A stretch of DNA of 64,000 bases from Staphylococcus borealis (lineage in GTDB: Bacteria > Bacillota > Bacilli > Staphylococcales > Staphylococcaceae): assembly GCF_001224225.1 (NCBI RefSeq), contig NZ_CUEE01000004.1:1-64000 (forward strand), in the 5' to 3' direction. The notes below the pieces were generated by a model. The model did not search any database. It worked only from the letters and a program-made list of their open reading frames with translations, and was not told the DNA's origin. Positions 25,462-34,953 of this stretch are shown here, piece after piece (positions within the stretch are counted from its first letter, which is position 1; each line of letters begins with the position of its first letter). The translations under genes and the position numbers were made by a program.

Positions 25462-27306
25462 TCAATAATAAAACTCTAAATCTGATTTTAATTCATCAAC
25501 GTACTCTTTCGAGCCCGTTACGATAAGTCTATCTTTATACCTTAATTGTGTATCACCATGAGGGACGATGGATTCATTGTTACGGATAATTCGTACAAAG
25601 ATAATGTCACCGCCAAATGGGAAATTACGTAACTGAATATTTTCATATTGATGATTTAACATTTCAATTTCATATAATGATGTTTCCACATTGCTTAAAA
25701 TGTTCAACATATTTGGTGTTTCGATTAAGCCTTGTAAGAAGATTTTATTACTAATGAAGTTACTGAATACTTCAATACCTTCACCTTTCATTTCTTCATC
25801 TTCATTACTGTTTTCTAATCGACAAATAACGCGCTTAACATCATGTGCTTTAGCTAATTTAGCGACTTCTCGGTTAAGACTATCATCATTAGCAGAACAA
25901 ACTACAATATCTTGATTGAATAATCCTAATCTTTCTAAGAGGTGTTCCTCATAGTGTGCGATTTCAACCACAGTTATATGATCCGATAAATTACGTTTAT
26001 CTCCTAAATCTTTACGATAATATAATGTCACGTTATAAAGATGTGGTGATAAATTTTGCACAATTGGAATCGTCAACTGATTCTTACCTATTAAAGCAAT
26101 ATCAATTTTGCGATTAGCCTCATCCGGAATTGGAAACATTTTCTTGAAAATAATTGGTACAAACACACAAGTAATAATCGCACTTAAAATAAGTATGCCT
26201 GACATTTCAGAAGATATCGTATTTAATTGTTCTGCAATTTTAGCAGAGGCAATGACTAATGATAGTGTTGACGTTAATAAAAATGCTGATGCTATTGTTG
26301 TCTTGCTGTCAAACCATCGTCGAATAAAGAAAACTGGAATTAATTTCGAAATAATAAAAGCGATAATTAATACTGGAATGATTAATAATAGTGATGGTTC
26401 TTTAATTAATGACGGAATATTTAAATCAACACCCACCATAATAAAGAAGATTGGAATAAAGAACCCATATCCAAATGAATCGAGCGTATGCACTAATTCT
26501 TCGTCTGGTTTCAGTAAAGATACAACGACGCCAGCTAAGAATGCGCCTAGTATGTATTCAGCGCCGACCCCTTCAGCAAGTGCGACTAAAAGAATGATAA
26601 GGGCAAATATTGCTCTGATACCAATTTGTGTTGTGCCACCAATTAAACGGTGTAAAAATTTCATACGCTTAAATACAACACCTAATATATAGAAAATGGC
26701 CGTAAAGACAAGCAGAATTGCTGAAAGCCATACAGAACCATTACCACTACCATTGATACCACCATATATAGTTAACAGTACCATTGTCACTAAATCGGCT
26801 AATACGGCCACTAACAATATAAATTGACCAATGGTCGTACGCATGATATTCATTTCTTTCAATGTCGGTACGACAACACCTAGTGATATCGTTGATATAA
26901 TAATGATCATTAACAAGACATCATCTACTAGCCCTAACCATTTGAACGCGTACGCTAATATAACAGAAATAATCATGATAAAAGCAAACACAGTTAAGGC
27001 TAAGTTAAGATGACTTGGTACATTCTTTTCATGCTTATTAGTACCTTGTCGATTTCTTTTATCCTTTTTAAACGTACTAAAGTCAATTTCTAGCCCACTT
27101 AAAAACATTAAAAAGATAAACCCTAAAGTTGATAATATGTTCAGCATACTATCTTTATGTACTAAATTTAAAAAAGACTGACCAATAATAATCCCCATTA
27201 TAATTTCAGCTACGACAACTGGTAAAAAATTGATGTTCAGCCTATTGATAATAATTGGTGTTAAAAAAGCTGCTAGAACTACAATAACTAGTGAAAAAAA
27301 CTCCAT
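25462..27306 (-). CDS. CPA2-family monovalent cation:proton antiporter with RCK domains
   Basis: A 614-residue protein with an N-terminal Na+/H+ exchanger domain of about twelve spans (1-385). The cytoplasmic half has a TrkA-N-like nucleotide-binding domain (about 397-520, IDIALIGKNQLTIPIVQNLSP) and a TrkA-C domain (about 530-612, ending GDTQLRYKDRLIVTGSKEYVDEL). This arrangement is that of KefB/KefC-like potassium/proton antiporters. In the S. aureus TrkA-C family, members bind c-di-AMP; binding here is inferred from homology of layout only. It starts 9 bp after mgtE and is the last gene of the operon. Confidence 0.88.
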   Translation of the reverse strand: MEFFSLVIVVLAAFLTPIIINRLNINFLPVVVAEIIMGIIIGQSFLNLVHKDSMLNILSTLGFIFLMFLSGLEIDFSTFKKDKRNRQGTNKHEKNVPSHLNLALTVFAFIMIISVILAYAFKWLGLVDDVLLMIIIISTISLGVVVPTLKEMNIMRTTIGQFILLVAVLADLVTMVLLTIYGGINGSGNGSVWLSAILLVFTAIFYILGVVFKRMKFLHRLIGGTTQIGIRAIFALIILLVALAEGVGAEYILGAFLAGVVVSLLKPDEELVHTLDSFGYGFFIPIFFIMVGVDLNIPSLIKEPSLLLIIPVLIIAFIISKLIPVFFIRRWFDSKTTIASAFLLTSTLSLVIASAKIAEQLNTISSEMSGILILSAIITCVFVPIIFKKMFPIPDEANRKIDIALIGKNQLTIPIVQNLSPHLYNVTLYYRKDLGDKRNLSDHITVVEIAHYEEHLLERLGLFNQDIVVCSANDDSLNREVAKLAKAHDVKRVICRLENSNEDEEMKGEGIEVFSNFISNKIFLQGLIETPNMLNILSNVETSLYEIEMLNHQYENIQLRNFPFGGDIIFVRIIRNNESIVPHGDTQLRYKDRLIVTGSKEYVDELKSDLEFYY

Positions 27307-27315
27307 TTTGTCCCC

Positions 27316-28701
27316 CTATGTTAAATATGACATGAATGTTGTTGCTAAACCAAAGTAAATTAACATACTTACAATATCATTTATCGTTGTAATAAATGGT
27401 CCACTGGCTACAGCTGGATCAATATTCAATTTATTCATAAACAATGGAATCATAGAACCAACTAATGTACCAACTGTCATCGCAATAGTCAGACTGCCCC
27501 CTACAATTAAAGCTAAAAATGGTTGTCTATAAATGACAACGATGATAATAAATAAGACAGTGGCACACACTAATCCTGATAGTAAGCCACTTCCCGCTTC
27601 TCTTAAAGCAACCTTAAATTTACTTTGCTCATCAATTTCTCCAGTTGAAATATTACGTACAGACACCGCTAATGATTGCGTACCAGAGTTCCCAGACATA
27701 CCACTAATAATTGGTATAAATGCTGCTAACAACGCAACTTGTGATAATGTTGATTCAAAACTTCCTAATATTGTGGCAGTAATCATTCCTAAAAATGTAA
27801 GTATGATTAACCAAGGTAGTCGTTTAGTCGCGGTTTTGACAACAGAATCATTCGTAGAGTCGATATCAGATACCCCGGCTAAACGTGAGTAGTCTTCACT
27901 CGCTTCTTCATCCATGACATCTAAAATATCATCGATTGTAATAATACCTAATAAATGTTGTTGATAATCAATAACTGGCATAGCGATAAAGTCATAATCT
28001 CTCATCTTTTGTGCTACATCTTCTTGGTCATCAGCTACATTAACACTAATGACACGTTCACTCATGATATCTTCAATGTAAGCATCATTTTCTGCCACGA
28101 TTAAATCTCTTAAAGATAATACACCAACTAATTGTCCGTCCGTATTTACGGCAAAAATAACATAAATTGTTTCGGCATCTGGTGCTTGTTCTTTTACTAA
28201 CATTAATGCTTCTTTAACCGGTGTATTCACATCAAGCGAAATATATTCCGTCGTCATAATACCGCCGGCTGTATCTTCTTCGTAATGTAATAGATGCTTA
28301 ATTTCATTTGCATCTTCACGGTTCATTAATGTTAACAAGCTAGCTACTTTCGGTTTTGACAGCTCATTTAAAATATCTACAGCATTATCGGAAGACATTT
28401 CTTCTAATACTTTACTCGCATAATGCGCATTCATCGTATCAAAGAGGTCCTCATATGCTTCATCATCAATCTCTAATTGTTCAAAGAATTCCCCAACTTC
28501 TTGTGGTGATAAAAATTCAAATATTTTTTGTCTGTTCTCATTCGTTGTATCTTCAAAGTATTCACTTTGTTCATATTCATGCATTGCTAGAAATTCTTCT
28601 CTAAAACGATCAATATCATCTTGTATTAATAACTCGTCTAACAAATTTTGGTTATAGACTTCCTCATTGTTATAGTCATTATTTTCTGTTTCTAATGACA
28701 A
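27316..28701 (-). CDS. mgtE: Magnesium transporter MgtE
   Basis: A 461-residue Mg2+ channel. The N-terminal superhelical domain (about 20-130) is followed by tandem CBS domains (about 130-260) that sense cytoplasmic Mg2+. Five spans include the pore signatures SGNSGTQSLAVSVRNI and NIDPAVASGPFITTINDI. The start is taken at the TTG at 28701, 8 bp after GGAGG; the longer frame would start in the ribosome site. Fourth gene from the relQ end of the operon, pairing a Mg2+ channel with a monovalent-cation antiporter. Confidence 0.94.
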   Translation of the reverse strand: MSLETENNDYNNEEVYNQNLLDELLIQDDIDRFREEFLAMHEYEQSEYFEDTTNENRQKIFEFLSPQEVGEFFEQLEIDDEAYEDLFDTMNAHYASKVLEEMSSDNAVDILNELSKPKVASLLTLMNREDANEIKHLLHYEEDTAGGIMTTEYISLDVNTPVKEALMLVKEQAPDAETIYVIFAVNTDGQLVGVLSLRDLIVAENDAYIEDIMSERVISVNVADDQEDVAQKMRDYDFIAMPVIDYQQHLLGIITIDDILDVMDEEASEDYSRLAGVSDIDSTNDSVVKTATKRLPWLIILTFLGMITATILGSFESTLSQVALLAAFIPIISGMSGNSGTQSLAVSVRNISTGEIDEQSKFKVALREAGSGLLSGLVCATVLFIIIVVIYRQPFLALIVGGSLTIAMTVGTLVGSMIPLFMNKLNIDPAVASGPFITTINDIVSMLIYFGLATTFMSYLT

Positions 28702-28722
28702 CGTCAGCACCTCCAAATCTTA

Positions 28723-29586
28723 TTATAATTCTGTATATATCTTGTCTAGCCATTTATAATCTATCTCTATCTCAATCTCTTTATTATAAATCGGATGTAT
28801 AAATGTCACTTTATAACATTGTAAAGATTGCGTATGAATTGTAGGATGACTTCCTTCATATAAATCATCGCCTACAAGTGGATGCCCAATATAATTAAAG
28901 TGAACGCGTATTTGGTGTGTACGCCCGGTATGCAACTTAATTTCACATAGGCTCGCATTAGGTTTATGCGCAATCGCTTTATACGATGTTTTAGCGTATT
29001 TCCCCAAATGACCTACCTTCCTAGTGATAATACTTTGACTATCTCTTGCAATTGGCGCTTCTATCACACCGTCGATTGGCGTTTGACCATAACACACGCA
29101 CATATATCGTTTTTCTAGAGCCATCGTCGACATTAAATGATGGATATGCCCATACTTAGCAAATACAACAATGCCACGGGTATTACGATCTAAACGTGTA
29201 ACAATATGCGGTACAATCACCGAATGCGTAAATTGTCCATCATTCAAATAGTACAATACGCGTTCTATCAAACTATCATGTGGATGTTCTCTTGATGGTG
29301 TACTATTTAAATGATGCGGTTTAGAAACAATAATTAAATAATCGTCTTCATATAGCACTTCAACAGGGTTATCGGAAGGTATTAAATACGCACTAGGTAT
29401 TTCTTCAGGCAACTCAATGGTTAATTCATCACCCGGCATCATCATTTTCCTAACGGTGACATGCTTATTATTAATAATTAAAGCGCCATTAAGTTTAATG
29501 GCGCTAATTGTCTTTTTAGAGTATTGATGACGCTGTAAAAAAGACTTAAGCAGTTCATTATGCTGAATCTTATATACAAATTTCAT
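28723..29586 (-). CDS. RluA-family rRNA pseudouridine synthase
   Basis: A 287-residue RluA/RluD-type enzyme that isomerises uridines in rRNA or tRNA. An S4-like RNA-binding N-terminus ([22 protein letters not shown]) precedes the catalytic domain, which has the Asp-containing [18 protein letters not shown] and the closing [14 protein letters not shown] and GDDLYEG motifs. The target uridine cannot be told from sequence. It overlaps nadK by 4 bp (ATGA), so translation is coupled. Confidence 0.92.
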   Translation of the reverse strand: MKFVYKIQHNELLKSFLQRHQYSKKTISAIKLNGALIINNKHVTVRKMMMPGDELTIELPEEIPSAYLIPSDNPVEVLYEDDYLIIVSKPHHLNSTPSREHPHDSLIERVLYYLNDGQFTHSVIVPHIVTRLDRNTRGIVVFAKYGHIHHLMSTMALEKRYMCVCYGQTPIDGVIEAPIARDSQSIITRKVGHLGKYAKTSYKAIAHKPNASLCEIKLHTGRTHQIRVHFNYIGHPLVGDDLYEGSHPTIHTQSLQCYKVTFIHPIYNKEIEIEIDYKWLDKIYTEL

Positions 29587-30392
29587 CGACCATCTTCACT
29601 CTCTATAAATGAATCATGTACCCTTTTCCAGAATGGGAATGGTCTAAATCTAGCAAATCGAACTTTCTCGTTCGCTACTCTAAATTGGATACCATTGACA
29701 TTTTTATGTTTTAAACTCACATGATCAATTGTGGTAAGTATCGTGTCGTGATTAACTGGTGTGATTAAGCATGTATGATGCTTAGGCAAAACAAGTGGTG
29801 ACCCCACTGTTCTAAATACTCTATTATTGATAGAAGCAATTTCAGCGATTTGCATAGCATCAAGTGAAGGATGTATTAACGCACCACCTAATGCTTTATT
29901 ATAGGCAGTAGAACCTGATGGTGTTGAAATACATAATCCATCACCTCTAAAACGCTCAAATTGTTTCCCACGAATACCTACATCCACAACGAGTGTCGAT
30001 CCATTTTCAGTCTTCATCGTTGCTTCATTTAAAGCTAAATAACGTGTTTCATAACCATTATCATTGTATCTCACAATAATTTCTAACAATGGATATTCAA
30101 TGACTTGAAATTCAGAATTATTAATTTCGATAATTAATTTTTCCACTTCATGAGGCAACCAATCAGCATAAAATCCTAAATGGCCTGTATGTACACCGAC
30201 AAACGCCACCTGTGACAACATATGACTATATTGGTGAAAAGCTTGGAGCAACGTTCCATCTCCACCTACCGAAATCACTATTTCTGGATTAACGGCATCT
30301 TCTACCATATGGAAGTCTTTCATATGATTTATCATTTTATGCTTTAATGCATTGGATTTCGAATCACCTTTTGACAAGATTGTATAACGCAT
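29583..30392 (-). CDS. nadK: NAD kinase
   Basis: NadK phosphorylates NAD to NADP. The 269-residue length from the ATG at 30392 matches staphylococcal NadK. The signature [14 protein letters not shown] contains the catalytic Asp, and [14 protein letters not shown] and [15 protein letters not shown] build the NAD site. GAGGTG lies before the start. The gene stands between relQ (13 bp upstream) and the pseudouridine synthase (overlap). Confidence 0.96.
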   Translation of the reverse strand: MRYTILSKGDSKSNALKHKMINHMKDFHMVEDAVNPEIVISVGGDGTLLQAFHQYSHMLSQVAFVGVHTGHLGFYADWLPHEVEKLIIEINNSEFQVIEYPLLEIIVRYNDNGYETRYLALNEATMKTENGSTLVVDVGIRGKQFERFRGDGLCISTPSGSTAYNKALGGALIHPSLDAMQIAEIASINNRVFRTVGSPLVLPKHHTCLITPVNHDTILTTIDHVSLKHKNVNGIQFRVANEKVRFARFRPFPFWKRVHDSFIESEDGR

Positions 30393-30404
30393 CCCCACAC
30401 CTCA

Positions 30405-31034
30405 TTAGTCATGTTTTTTTGCACGTTTTTGAGAATAATATTTCTGTGCTTCTTGAATTTCATCTTTAATCTCAGACATTTCCTCGTCTAGAAGATATGC
30501 CGCTTCTGCTGCACGTTCAAGACGATGCTGAATTTCTGCTGGATAATCACCGTCATATTTATATCTAAGTGTATGTTCGATTGTAGCCCAGAAATTCATC
30601 GCTAATGTTCGAATTTGGATTTCCGCTAAAATAGCTTTCTGACCATTTAGCGTTTCAATCGGATACTCAATAATCACATGATATGAACGATAACCACTTT
30701 GTTTCGTATTATTAATATAGTCACGTTCTTCAATTACCTTGAAATCCTGGCGCTGTCTAAGCATATTAACCACAACGTCAATATCATCCACAAATTGACA
30801 CATCATTCTTAGACCGGCAATATCATACATCTCTTCACGCAGTCGATCAAATGGTATACCCCTTTTATTCGCCTTATCAATAATACTCGTAATTGGTTTT
30901 ACTCGACCAGTAACGAATTCAATGGGTGAAGCATCTTCTCCAACTTCATATTGCTTACGCAAACCTTTTAATTTTACCTTTAACTCATCAACGGCTTGTT
31001 TATATGGTGTTAAAAATTGATCCCATTGATTCAT
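30405..31034 (-). CDS. relQ: Small alarmone synthetase RelQ
   Basis: RelQ (SAS1 class) makes (p)ppGpp without a hydrolase domain, usually in response to cell-wall stress. The 209 residues contain the RelA_SpoT synthetase fold: DIAGLRMMCQFVDDID, then YINNTKQSGYRSYHVII for substrate binding, and AEIQIRTLAMNFWATIEH with the catalytic Glu. Hydrolase, TGS and ACT domains are absent. The ribosome site is AGCGGAG. Second gene of the operon after the UPF0738 gene. Confidence 0.96.
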   Translation of the reverse strand: MNQWDQFLTPYKQAVDELKVKLKGLRKQYEVGEDASPIEFVTGRVKPITSIIDKANKRGIPFDRLREEMYDIAGLRMMCQFVDDIDVVVNMLRQRQDFKVIEERDYINNTKQSGYRSYHVIIEYPIETLNGQKAILAEIQIRTLAMNFWATIEHTLRYKYDGDYPAEIQHRLERAAEAAYLLDEEMSEIKDEIQEAQKYYSQKRAKKHD

Positions 31035-31050
31035 ATTGTTTCACTCCGCT

Positions 31051-31398
31051 TCACTTTAGGTCAAAAGTTTCTTCAACAGCTGAAACAAACTCCTTACCAT
31101 AGTTATTATTTCCTTCAACATTCTCAAGGATATAATCTAATTCCTCTTGAAAATGTTCTAATTCCAATTCATCGTTTACAATTAATTTCTTGCCTCTATT
31201 CTCATGCAACATGGACCATGTTTCTTGAACGAAAATCAAGTAATCATACGAATGTCCATCATCTAATAAGTAGGCAAATCCATAATTATCACTATCAACA
31301 AGCATTTGCCCTACTTCTACTAACCCATCAGTTGGATCTTCTGAGTAGCAATAAATGCCATCGTCTTTAATTTTAATTTCATTTACATAAATACGCAT
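31051..31398 (-). CDS. UPF0738 family protein (YjbL-like)
   Basis: A 115-residue acidic protein of unknown function, beta-rich at the start ([20 protein letters not shown]) and helical at the end ([15 protein letters not shown]). It belongs to the UPF0738 family conserved next to relQ in staphylococci and Bacillus. AGGAGGAAC precedes the ATG. It is the first gene of the relQ operon and is divergent from the CYTH gene. Confidence 0.85.
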   Translation of the reverse strand: MRIYVNEIKIKDDGIYCYSEDPTDGLVEVGQMLVDSDNYGFAYLLDDGHSYDYLIFVQETWSMLHENRGKKLIVNDELELEHFQEELDYILENVEGNNNYGKEFVSAVEETFDLK

Positions 31399-31646
31399 GC
31401 TTGTTCCTCCTTATTATTCTTTACTAGTTTAACATAATTCAACTGCATAACACACGTTTGAAATGCACTTATTAATCGTTTAGTCCTGTTCAATTAACGC
31501 CGTTACGTCGCCTTTAGACGCATCATTTTATAATCTATACTTTTTTGCTCATATTTACTTATTTCACACAACTTTAATTACTTTAAATTTTGATACAACT
31601 CAGTCATAATGTATTACAATAAATGGATTACGAGGTGCAAGTTATG

Positions 31647-32225
31647 GCTACAAATAATGAAATTGAATTCAAACAATTACTAAATAAAGACGTATACGAT
31701 AAATTTAAGCATGCATTTTTTGAACATAAAGAACCTTTTACTCAAACAAACTATTATATTGATACGCCAAGTTTCACATTACGTAATCATAAGTCAGCAT
31801 TACGTATTCGCGTTAAAAATGATACATACGAAATGACCTTAAAAGTACCAGCCAAAGTAGGTTTAATGGAATACAATCATATGGTGACGTATCACCCAAA
31901 CACTGGTGATGTGATATCCACGCACACATTACCACATGATATTCGAGACATTATCGAATCATATGGTGTTAATGACAATGAACTCACTATATTAGGTGCA
32001 CTAACAACAGCGCGTCTGGAAACAACCTATCAAGACGAATTATTAGTATTAGATAAAAGTGATTATTTCGACAAGGTTGATTATGAATTAGAATTTGAAG
32101 TTAATGATTATAACAGTGGCTTGCAGAAATTTAATAAGCTATTAAATGAATTTAATCTTGAACACACTGTACCGAAAAATAAAGTACAACGTTTCTTCGA
32201 CTACAAGAACCAAATTGAGAACTAA
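31647..32225 (+). CDS. CYTH domain protein (YjbK-like)
   Basis: A 192-residue CYTH/triphosphate tunnel protein. The diagnostic ExExK motif is EIEFK near the N-terminus, followed by TNYYIDTPSF and ALRIRVKNDTYEMTLK, which line the tunnel. Such proteins act on triphosphates or inorganic polyphosphate; the substrate here is unknown. The start at 31647 follows GAGGTG; an in-frame ATG at 31623 lies upstream of it. It is divergent from the relQ operon, a constant arrangement in Bacillales. Confidence 0.88.
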   Translation, partial: ATNNEIEFKQLLNKDVYDKFKHAFFEHKEPFTQTNYYIDTPSFTLRNHKSALRIRVKNDTYEMTLKVPAKVGLMEYNHMVTYHPNTGDVISTHTLPHDIRDIIESYGVNDNELTILGALTTARLETTYQDELLVLDKSDYFDKVDYELEFEVNDYNSGLQKFNKLLNEFNLEHTVPKNKVQRFFDYKNQIEN

Positions 32226-32312
32226 TCAAACGTCATTGTAAAAAGTCAAATTACTTTTAAATGTAAAAATTCATGTTATATTAGTAATATATTAATGGAA
32301 ATTGGTGATATT

Positions 32313-32678
32313 ATGTCTAAAACGCCATACGATATTATAGGTGAAACAGCACTCTACAATATGATTGATCATTTCTATTCTTTAGTCGAAAAAGATGATA
32401 GAATCAATCATTTGTTTCCTGGGGATTTTGCCGAAACGAGTAGAAAACAAAAACAATTTCTCACTCAATTTCTTGGTGGACCAAACCTATATACTGAAGA
32501 ACACGGACATCCGATGTTAAAAAAGAGACACATGGAATTTAAAATAACAACTTACGAAAGAGATGCATGGTTAGAAAATATGCATATTGCAATAACCGAT
32601 GCGCAATTTCCAGCTGGCGTCGGAGATTACTTATATGAACGATTACGTCTAACCGCAAATCACATGGTAAATTCCTAA
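32313..32678 (+). CDS. Truncated haemoglobin (group II, YjbI-like)
   Basis: A 121-residue 2-over-2 globin. The Phe-rich helix B (MIDHFYSLVEKDD), the MLKKRHMEFKIT segment with the proximal His in helix F, and the short C-terminal helices are recognisable. The group II type is inferred from similarity to Bacillus YjbI. It should bind O2 or NO and is linked by conserved synteny to SpxH. The ATG at 32313 is preceded by GGTGAT; an in-frame ATG at 32295 has no site. Confidence 0.88.
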   Translation: MSKTPYDIIGETALYNMIDHFYSLVEKDDRINHLFPGDFAETSRKQKQFLTQFLGGPNLYTEEHGHPMLKKRHMEFKITTYERDAWLENMHIAITDAQFPAGVGDYLYERLRLTANHMVNS

Positions 32679-32701
32679 ATATAATTGAAGGTGAGTAAAA
32701 C

Positions 32702-33499
32702 ATGGCTGAAGAACTAAAAATCGTAGACAATAAAAGTCGTGAAGATGCTAATCTGTCACCTGTAAATAAAATTGAAATTTATTCATTTTTCGATCCGTTT
32801 AATGCAGATTGCTTTAAATTATCAGCGATTATTTCTAAATTAAGAATTGAATATAATCAATATATCCGTATCAGACATATTCTAAACCCTTCATTGAAAG
32901 TACTTACTAAGTGCCAAGCTCAAAGTACCTCTGATTTTGATAATATCGCCTTAGCTTATAAAGCCGCTGAATTACAAGGGCGTTTAAGAGCAGAGCGTTT
33001 TATACATTTAATGCAAAATGAAATCATCCCTAAGAAGGATATTATTACGGAAGAGATGATTTGTGACTGTATCATCAACGCAGGTTTAGATTACAATGAA
33101 TTTAAAGAAGATCTACAAAAGCGCAAACTAACTGAAAGTTTAAAAATAGATTTACACATTGCTCGAGAAATGGAAATTGAACAGGCACCTTCACTTGTAT
33201 TTTTCAGTGAAGATGTTCATGAGGAAGGACTCAAAGTCGAAGGATTGTATCCATATCATATATATACTTACATCATTAACGAATTAATGGGTACCCCAAT
33301 TGAGAAAAATCTTCCACCAAAAATTGAGGAATATATTCAAAAGAAACAACTTGTCACTATGGAAGAATTATTAACCATTTACGAGTGGCCCGAAAAGTTA
33401 TTGACCAAAGAACTAAAAAAATTGGCATTACAACAAAAAGTTGAAAAACTTCAATATCCTGAAGGCGATTTTTGGCAATCAAAAATGCCTAGAATTTAA
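32702..33499 (+). CDS. spxH: SpxH (YjbH), ClpXP adaptor for Spx
   Basis: SpxH delivers the redox regulator Spx to ClpXP; its loss raises Spx and beta-lactam tolerance. The 265-residue protein has a DsbA-like thioredoxin fold (about 22-200) that starts IEIYSFFDPFNADCF. The thioredoxin CxxC is replaced, leaving the Cys in NADC. Helical insert and C-terminal substrate-binding part (EWPEKLLTKELKKLA) are intact. GAAGGTGAG precedes the ATG. The truncated globin gene lies 23 bp upstream. The spx target gene is 5.4 kb away in this window. Confidence 0.95.
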   Translation: MAEELKIVDNKSREDANLSPVNKIEIYSFFDPFNADCFKLSAIISKLRIEYNQYIRIRHILNPSLKVLTKCQAQSTSDFDNIALAYKAAELQGRLRAERFIHLMQNEIIPKKDIITEEMICDCIINAGLDYNEFKEDLQKRKLTESLKIDLHIAREMEIEQAPSLVFFSEDVHEEGLKVEGLYPYHIYTYIINELMGTPIEKNLPPKIEEYIQKKQLVTMEELLTIYEWPEKLLTKELKKLALQQKVEKLQYPEGDFWQSKMPRI

Positions 33500-33504
33500 T
33501 TAAA

Positions 33505-33549
33505 AACAACCAATCATTGCAGAGTCGCTTTGATTGGTTGTTTTTTTTC
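33505..33549 (+). terminator. Terminator of spxH
   Basis: AACAACCAATCA and TGATTGGTTGTT pair perfectly and are followed by eight T. It is symmetric and may also stop transcription of the convergent Ser-rich gene. Confidence 0.9.
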
Positions 33550-33560
33550 GTTTAACTTAC

Positions 33561-34208
33561 TTAAGGTTGTACAACCCCATTTTTTATTTTCACATTACTT
33601 CCTTTTTGAAGCTTATCAAATTGATGCTTTGGCAACACAACAACTCTATCTCCTTGCTTTGTCTTAATAGTCACTGTATATAATGTCTCTTTAGCTTTCA
33701 TTTGGTGTTTTAACATATTCATTTGATAGTTAACGCTGTGTTTATGTTCTTGAGATGAATTAGCAATCATATAATAAAATAGCCAATTGTTATAGAAGTT
33801 TGTTGCCATAAATTGTGATGGTACAGAAGCATATGGACTATATTTGTAATTAGGATTTAAAAGTGCACGTGTTTGATGATTGTAGCGACTTGAATGATAT
33901 GAATTTTTAACATTAGTATTATGAGCTATATTACTCGTTTTAGACGCTTGCGCTGCAGCACGTTGGCTAGACAGTCTTGATGCACGAGAAGCGTTAACTG
34001 CACTAGAGCGATTCATAGATGAACTTGAAGACGATGTCGTTCTAGTTGCTGCACTACTTGAAGATGCACTGCTTGAACTTGAAGACGATGAACTACTTGA
34101 TGTGCCACCATTTGAAGTTGTAGCATGTAACTGATGATGCGTCATTTCAAACATATAAAGTAAGCTCACAATACAAATGCAACTTATCAACTTTAATATT
34201 TTGTTCAC
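33561..34208 (-). CDS. Secreted serine-rich protein of unknown family
   Basis: A 215-residue protein with an N-terminal signal peptide (hydrophobic 4-21, likely cleavage after HLHA near 29). Next comes a nearly pure Ser/Ala/Thr tract (about 37-85) and an Arg/Ser/Ala linker. The aromatic middle (LLNPNYKYSPYASVPSQF) leads to a small C-terminal beta module (TVTIKTKQGDRVVVLPKHQF). No membrane anchor or sortase signal is seen. It is 15 bp downstream of the lipoprotein gene, so they form one operon. I do not recognise it from the S. aureus order, where spxH, rsaE and pepF are neighbours. Confidence 0.7.
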   Translation of the reverse strand: MNKILKLISCICIVSLLYMFEMTHHQLHATTSNGGTSSSSSSSSSSSASSSSAATRTTSSSSSSMNRSSAVNASRASRLSSQRAAAQASKTSNIAHNTNVKNSYHSSRYNHQTRALLNPNYKYSPYASVPSQFMATNFYNNWLFYYMIANSSQEHKHSVNYQMNMLKHQMKAKETLYTVTIKTKQGDRVVVLPKHQFDKLQKGSNVKIKNGVVQP

Positions 34209-34223
34209 TAAGTCGTCGCCCTC

Positions 34224-34601
34224 CTATTTAGTTACTTGATCTTTTGAAATTACTTTTCCTTCTACATCATCATCGCCATAAGTCATATACGGTGGTCGAT
34301 AGACATGTATATTTTTACCATCTTTAATGATGTAAGGTTTTTCATTACCATCGCTTAATATATGTTCATAAACATGATCTAAACTTGTGCGTTCAATATG
34401 TGGGTGCTTTTCTTTATCATTATATTTAATTTCAACATTAGGCGAATCTTCATCACCATCATTTAAGACTTCGTAATATACATACTCAAATTTTTCTGAT
34501 TTCTTACTGTCATTTGATGGTTCCTTTTGTTCCCCATCGTCACAAGCAGCTAAAACGATTGTTAAGCAAATCATAGACAATAACAAAGTAAATTTTTTCA
34601 T
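34224..34601 (-). CDS. Small acidic lipoprotein of unknown family
   Basis: A 125-residue lipoprotein. The signal peptide ends in the lipobox IVLAAC (Cys at about 20). The mature part is acidic (DDGEQKEPSND, then YYEVLNDGDEDSPNVEIKY) and contains two related segments, YEVLNDGDE and EHILSDGNE, suggesting an internal duplication. AGGGGAG precedes the ATG. It is the first gene of the two-gene cassette with the Ser-rich protein, inserted between rsaE and spxH. The function is unknown; a surface complex of the two products is possible but not shown. Confidence 0.7.
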   Translation of the reverse strand: MKKFTLLLSMICLTIVLAACDDGEQKEPSNDSKKSEKFEYVYYEVLNDGDEDSPNVEIKYNDKEKHPHIERTSLDHVYEHILSDGNEKPYIIKDGKNIHVYRPPYMTYGDDDVEGKVISKDQVTK

Positions 34602-34752
34602 TGATACTCCCCTTTCAAATTGATTAAATATAAAATTAAATCACGACTTAATTTTAACAAATTAATATTAAAAATCATCATGTAATAGAAAAGGGAATAA
34701 AACTATTTATAAAATAAGAGATAATAAACTGAGATGGTTATTAAAAAAGTAT

Positions 34753-34853
34753 AAAAAAAAACGCCGTGTCTGATTACACGACGCTAAACAAAGGGGATGG
34801 GAGAAATTTTTCACTTCAAACAAAGGGGTATGTTTGTTATGTGATTAATTTCA
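34753..34853 (-). ncRNA. rsaE: Small regulatory RNA RsaE (RoxS homologue)
   Basis: On the minus strand the sequence runs GAAATTAATCACATAACAAA and continues to two copies of the C-rich seed, ACCCCTTTGTTTG and TCCCCTTTGTTTA. It ends in the terminator GCGTCGTGT/ACACGGCGT plus T8. This matches the RsaE RNA of staphylococci and its known locus beside pepF. RsaE pairs its UCCC motifs with ribosome sites of TCA-cycle, folate and arginine-catabolism mRNAs under respiratory or NO stress. Confidence 0.93.
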
Positions 34854-34860
34854 TGTCCAT

Positions 34861-34923
34861 AATATAACACGCTAAAATAGGTGTTTCAATAATAAAGTCC
34901 CTTTATTTTTAAATTGTCACAAA
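34861..34923 (-). promoter_or_regulatory. rsaE promoter with SrrA/ResD-like site
   Basis: TTGAAA (34884-34889) and TATATT (34861-34866) are spaced by 17 bp, and the inferred start is about 8 nt on. Some 60 bp upstream of the start is TTTGTGACAA (34914-34923), which resembles SrrA/ResD binding sequences. SrrAB control of rsaE is known in S. aureus. Confidence 0.65.
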
Positions 34924-34953
34924 CTTGCCATATTGTAAACGTATACAGTTATT

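Noticed and set aside
26108-26692. Long plus-strand frame opposite the CPA2 antiporter gene (194 codons)
   Set aside because: It mirrors membrane-protein codons on the other strand, lacks a ribosome site and resembles no protein. Similar shadow frames opposite fabI, mgtE, opp and clpB genes were dropped for the same reason.
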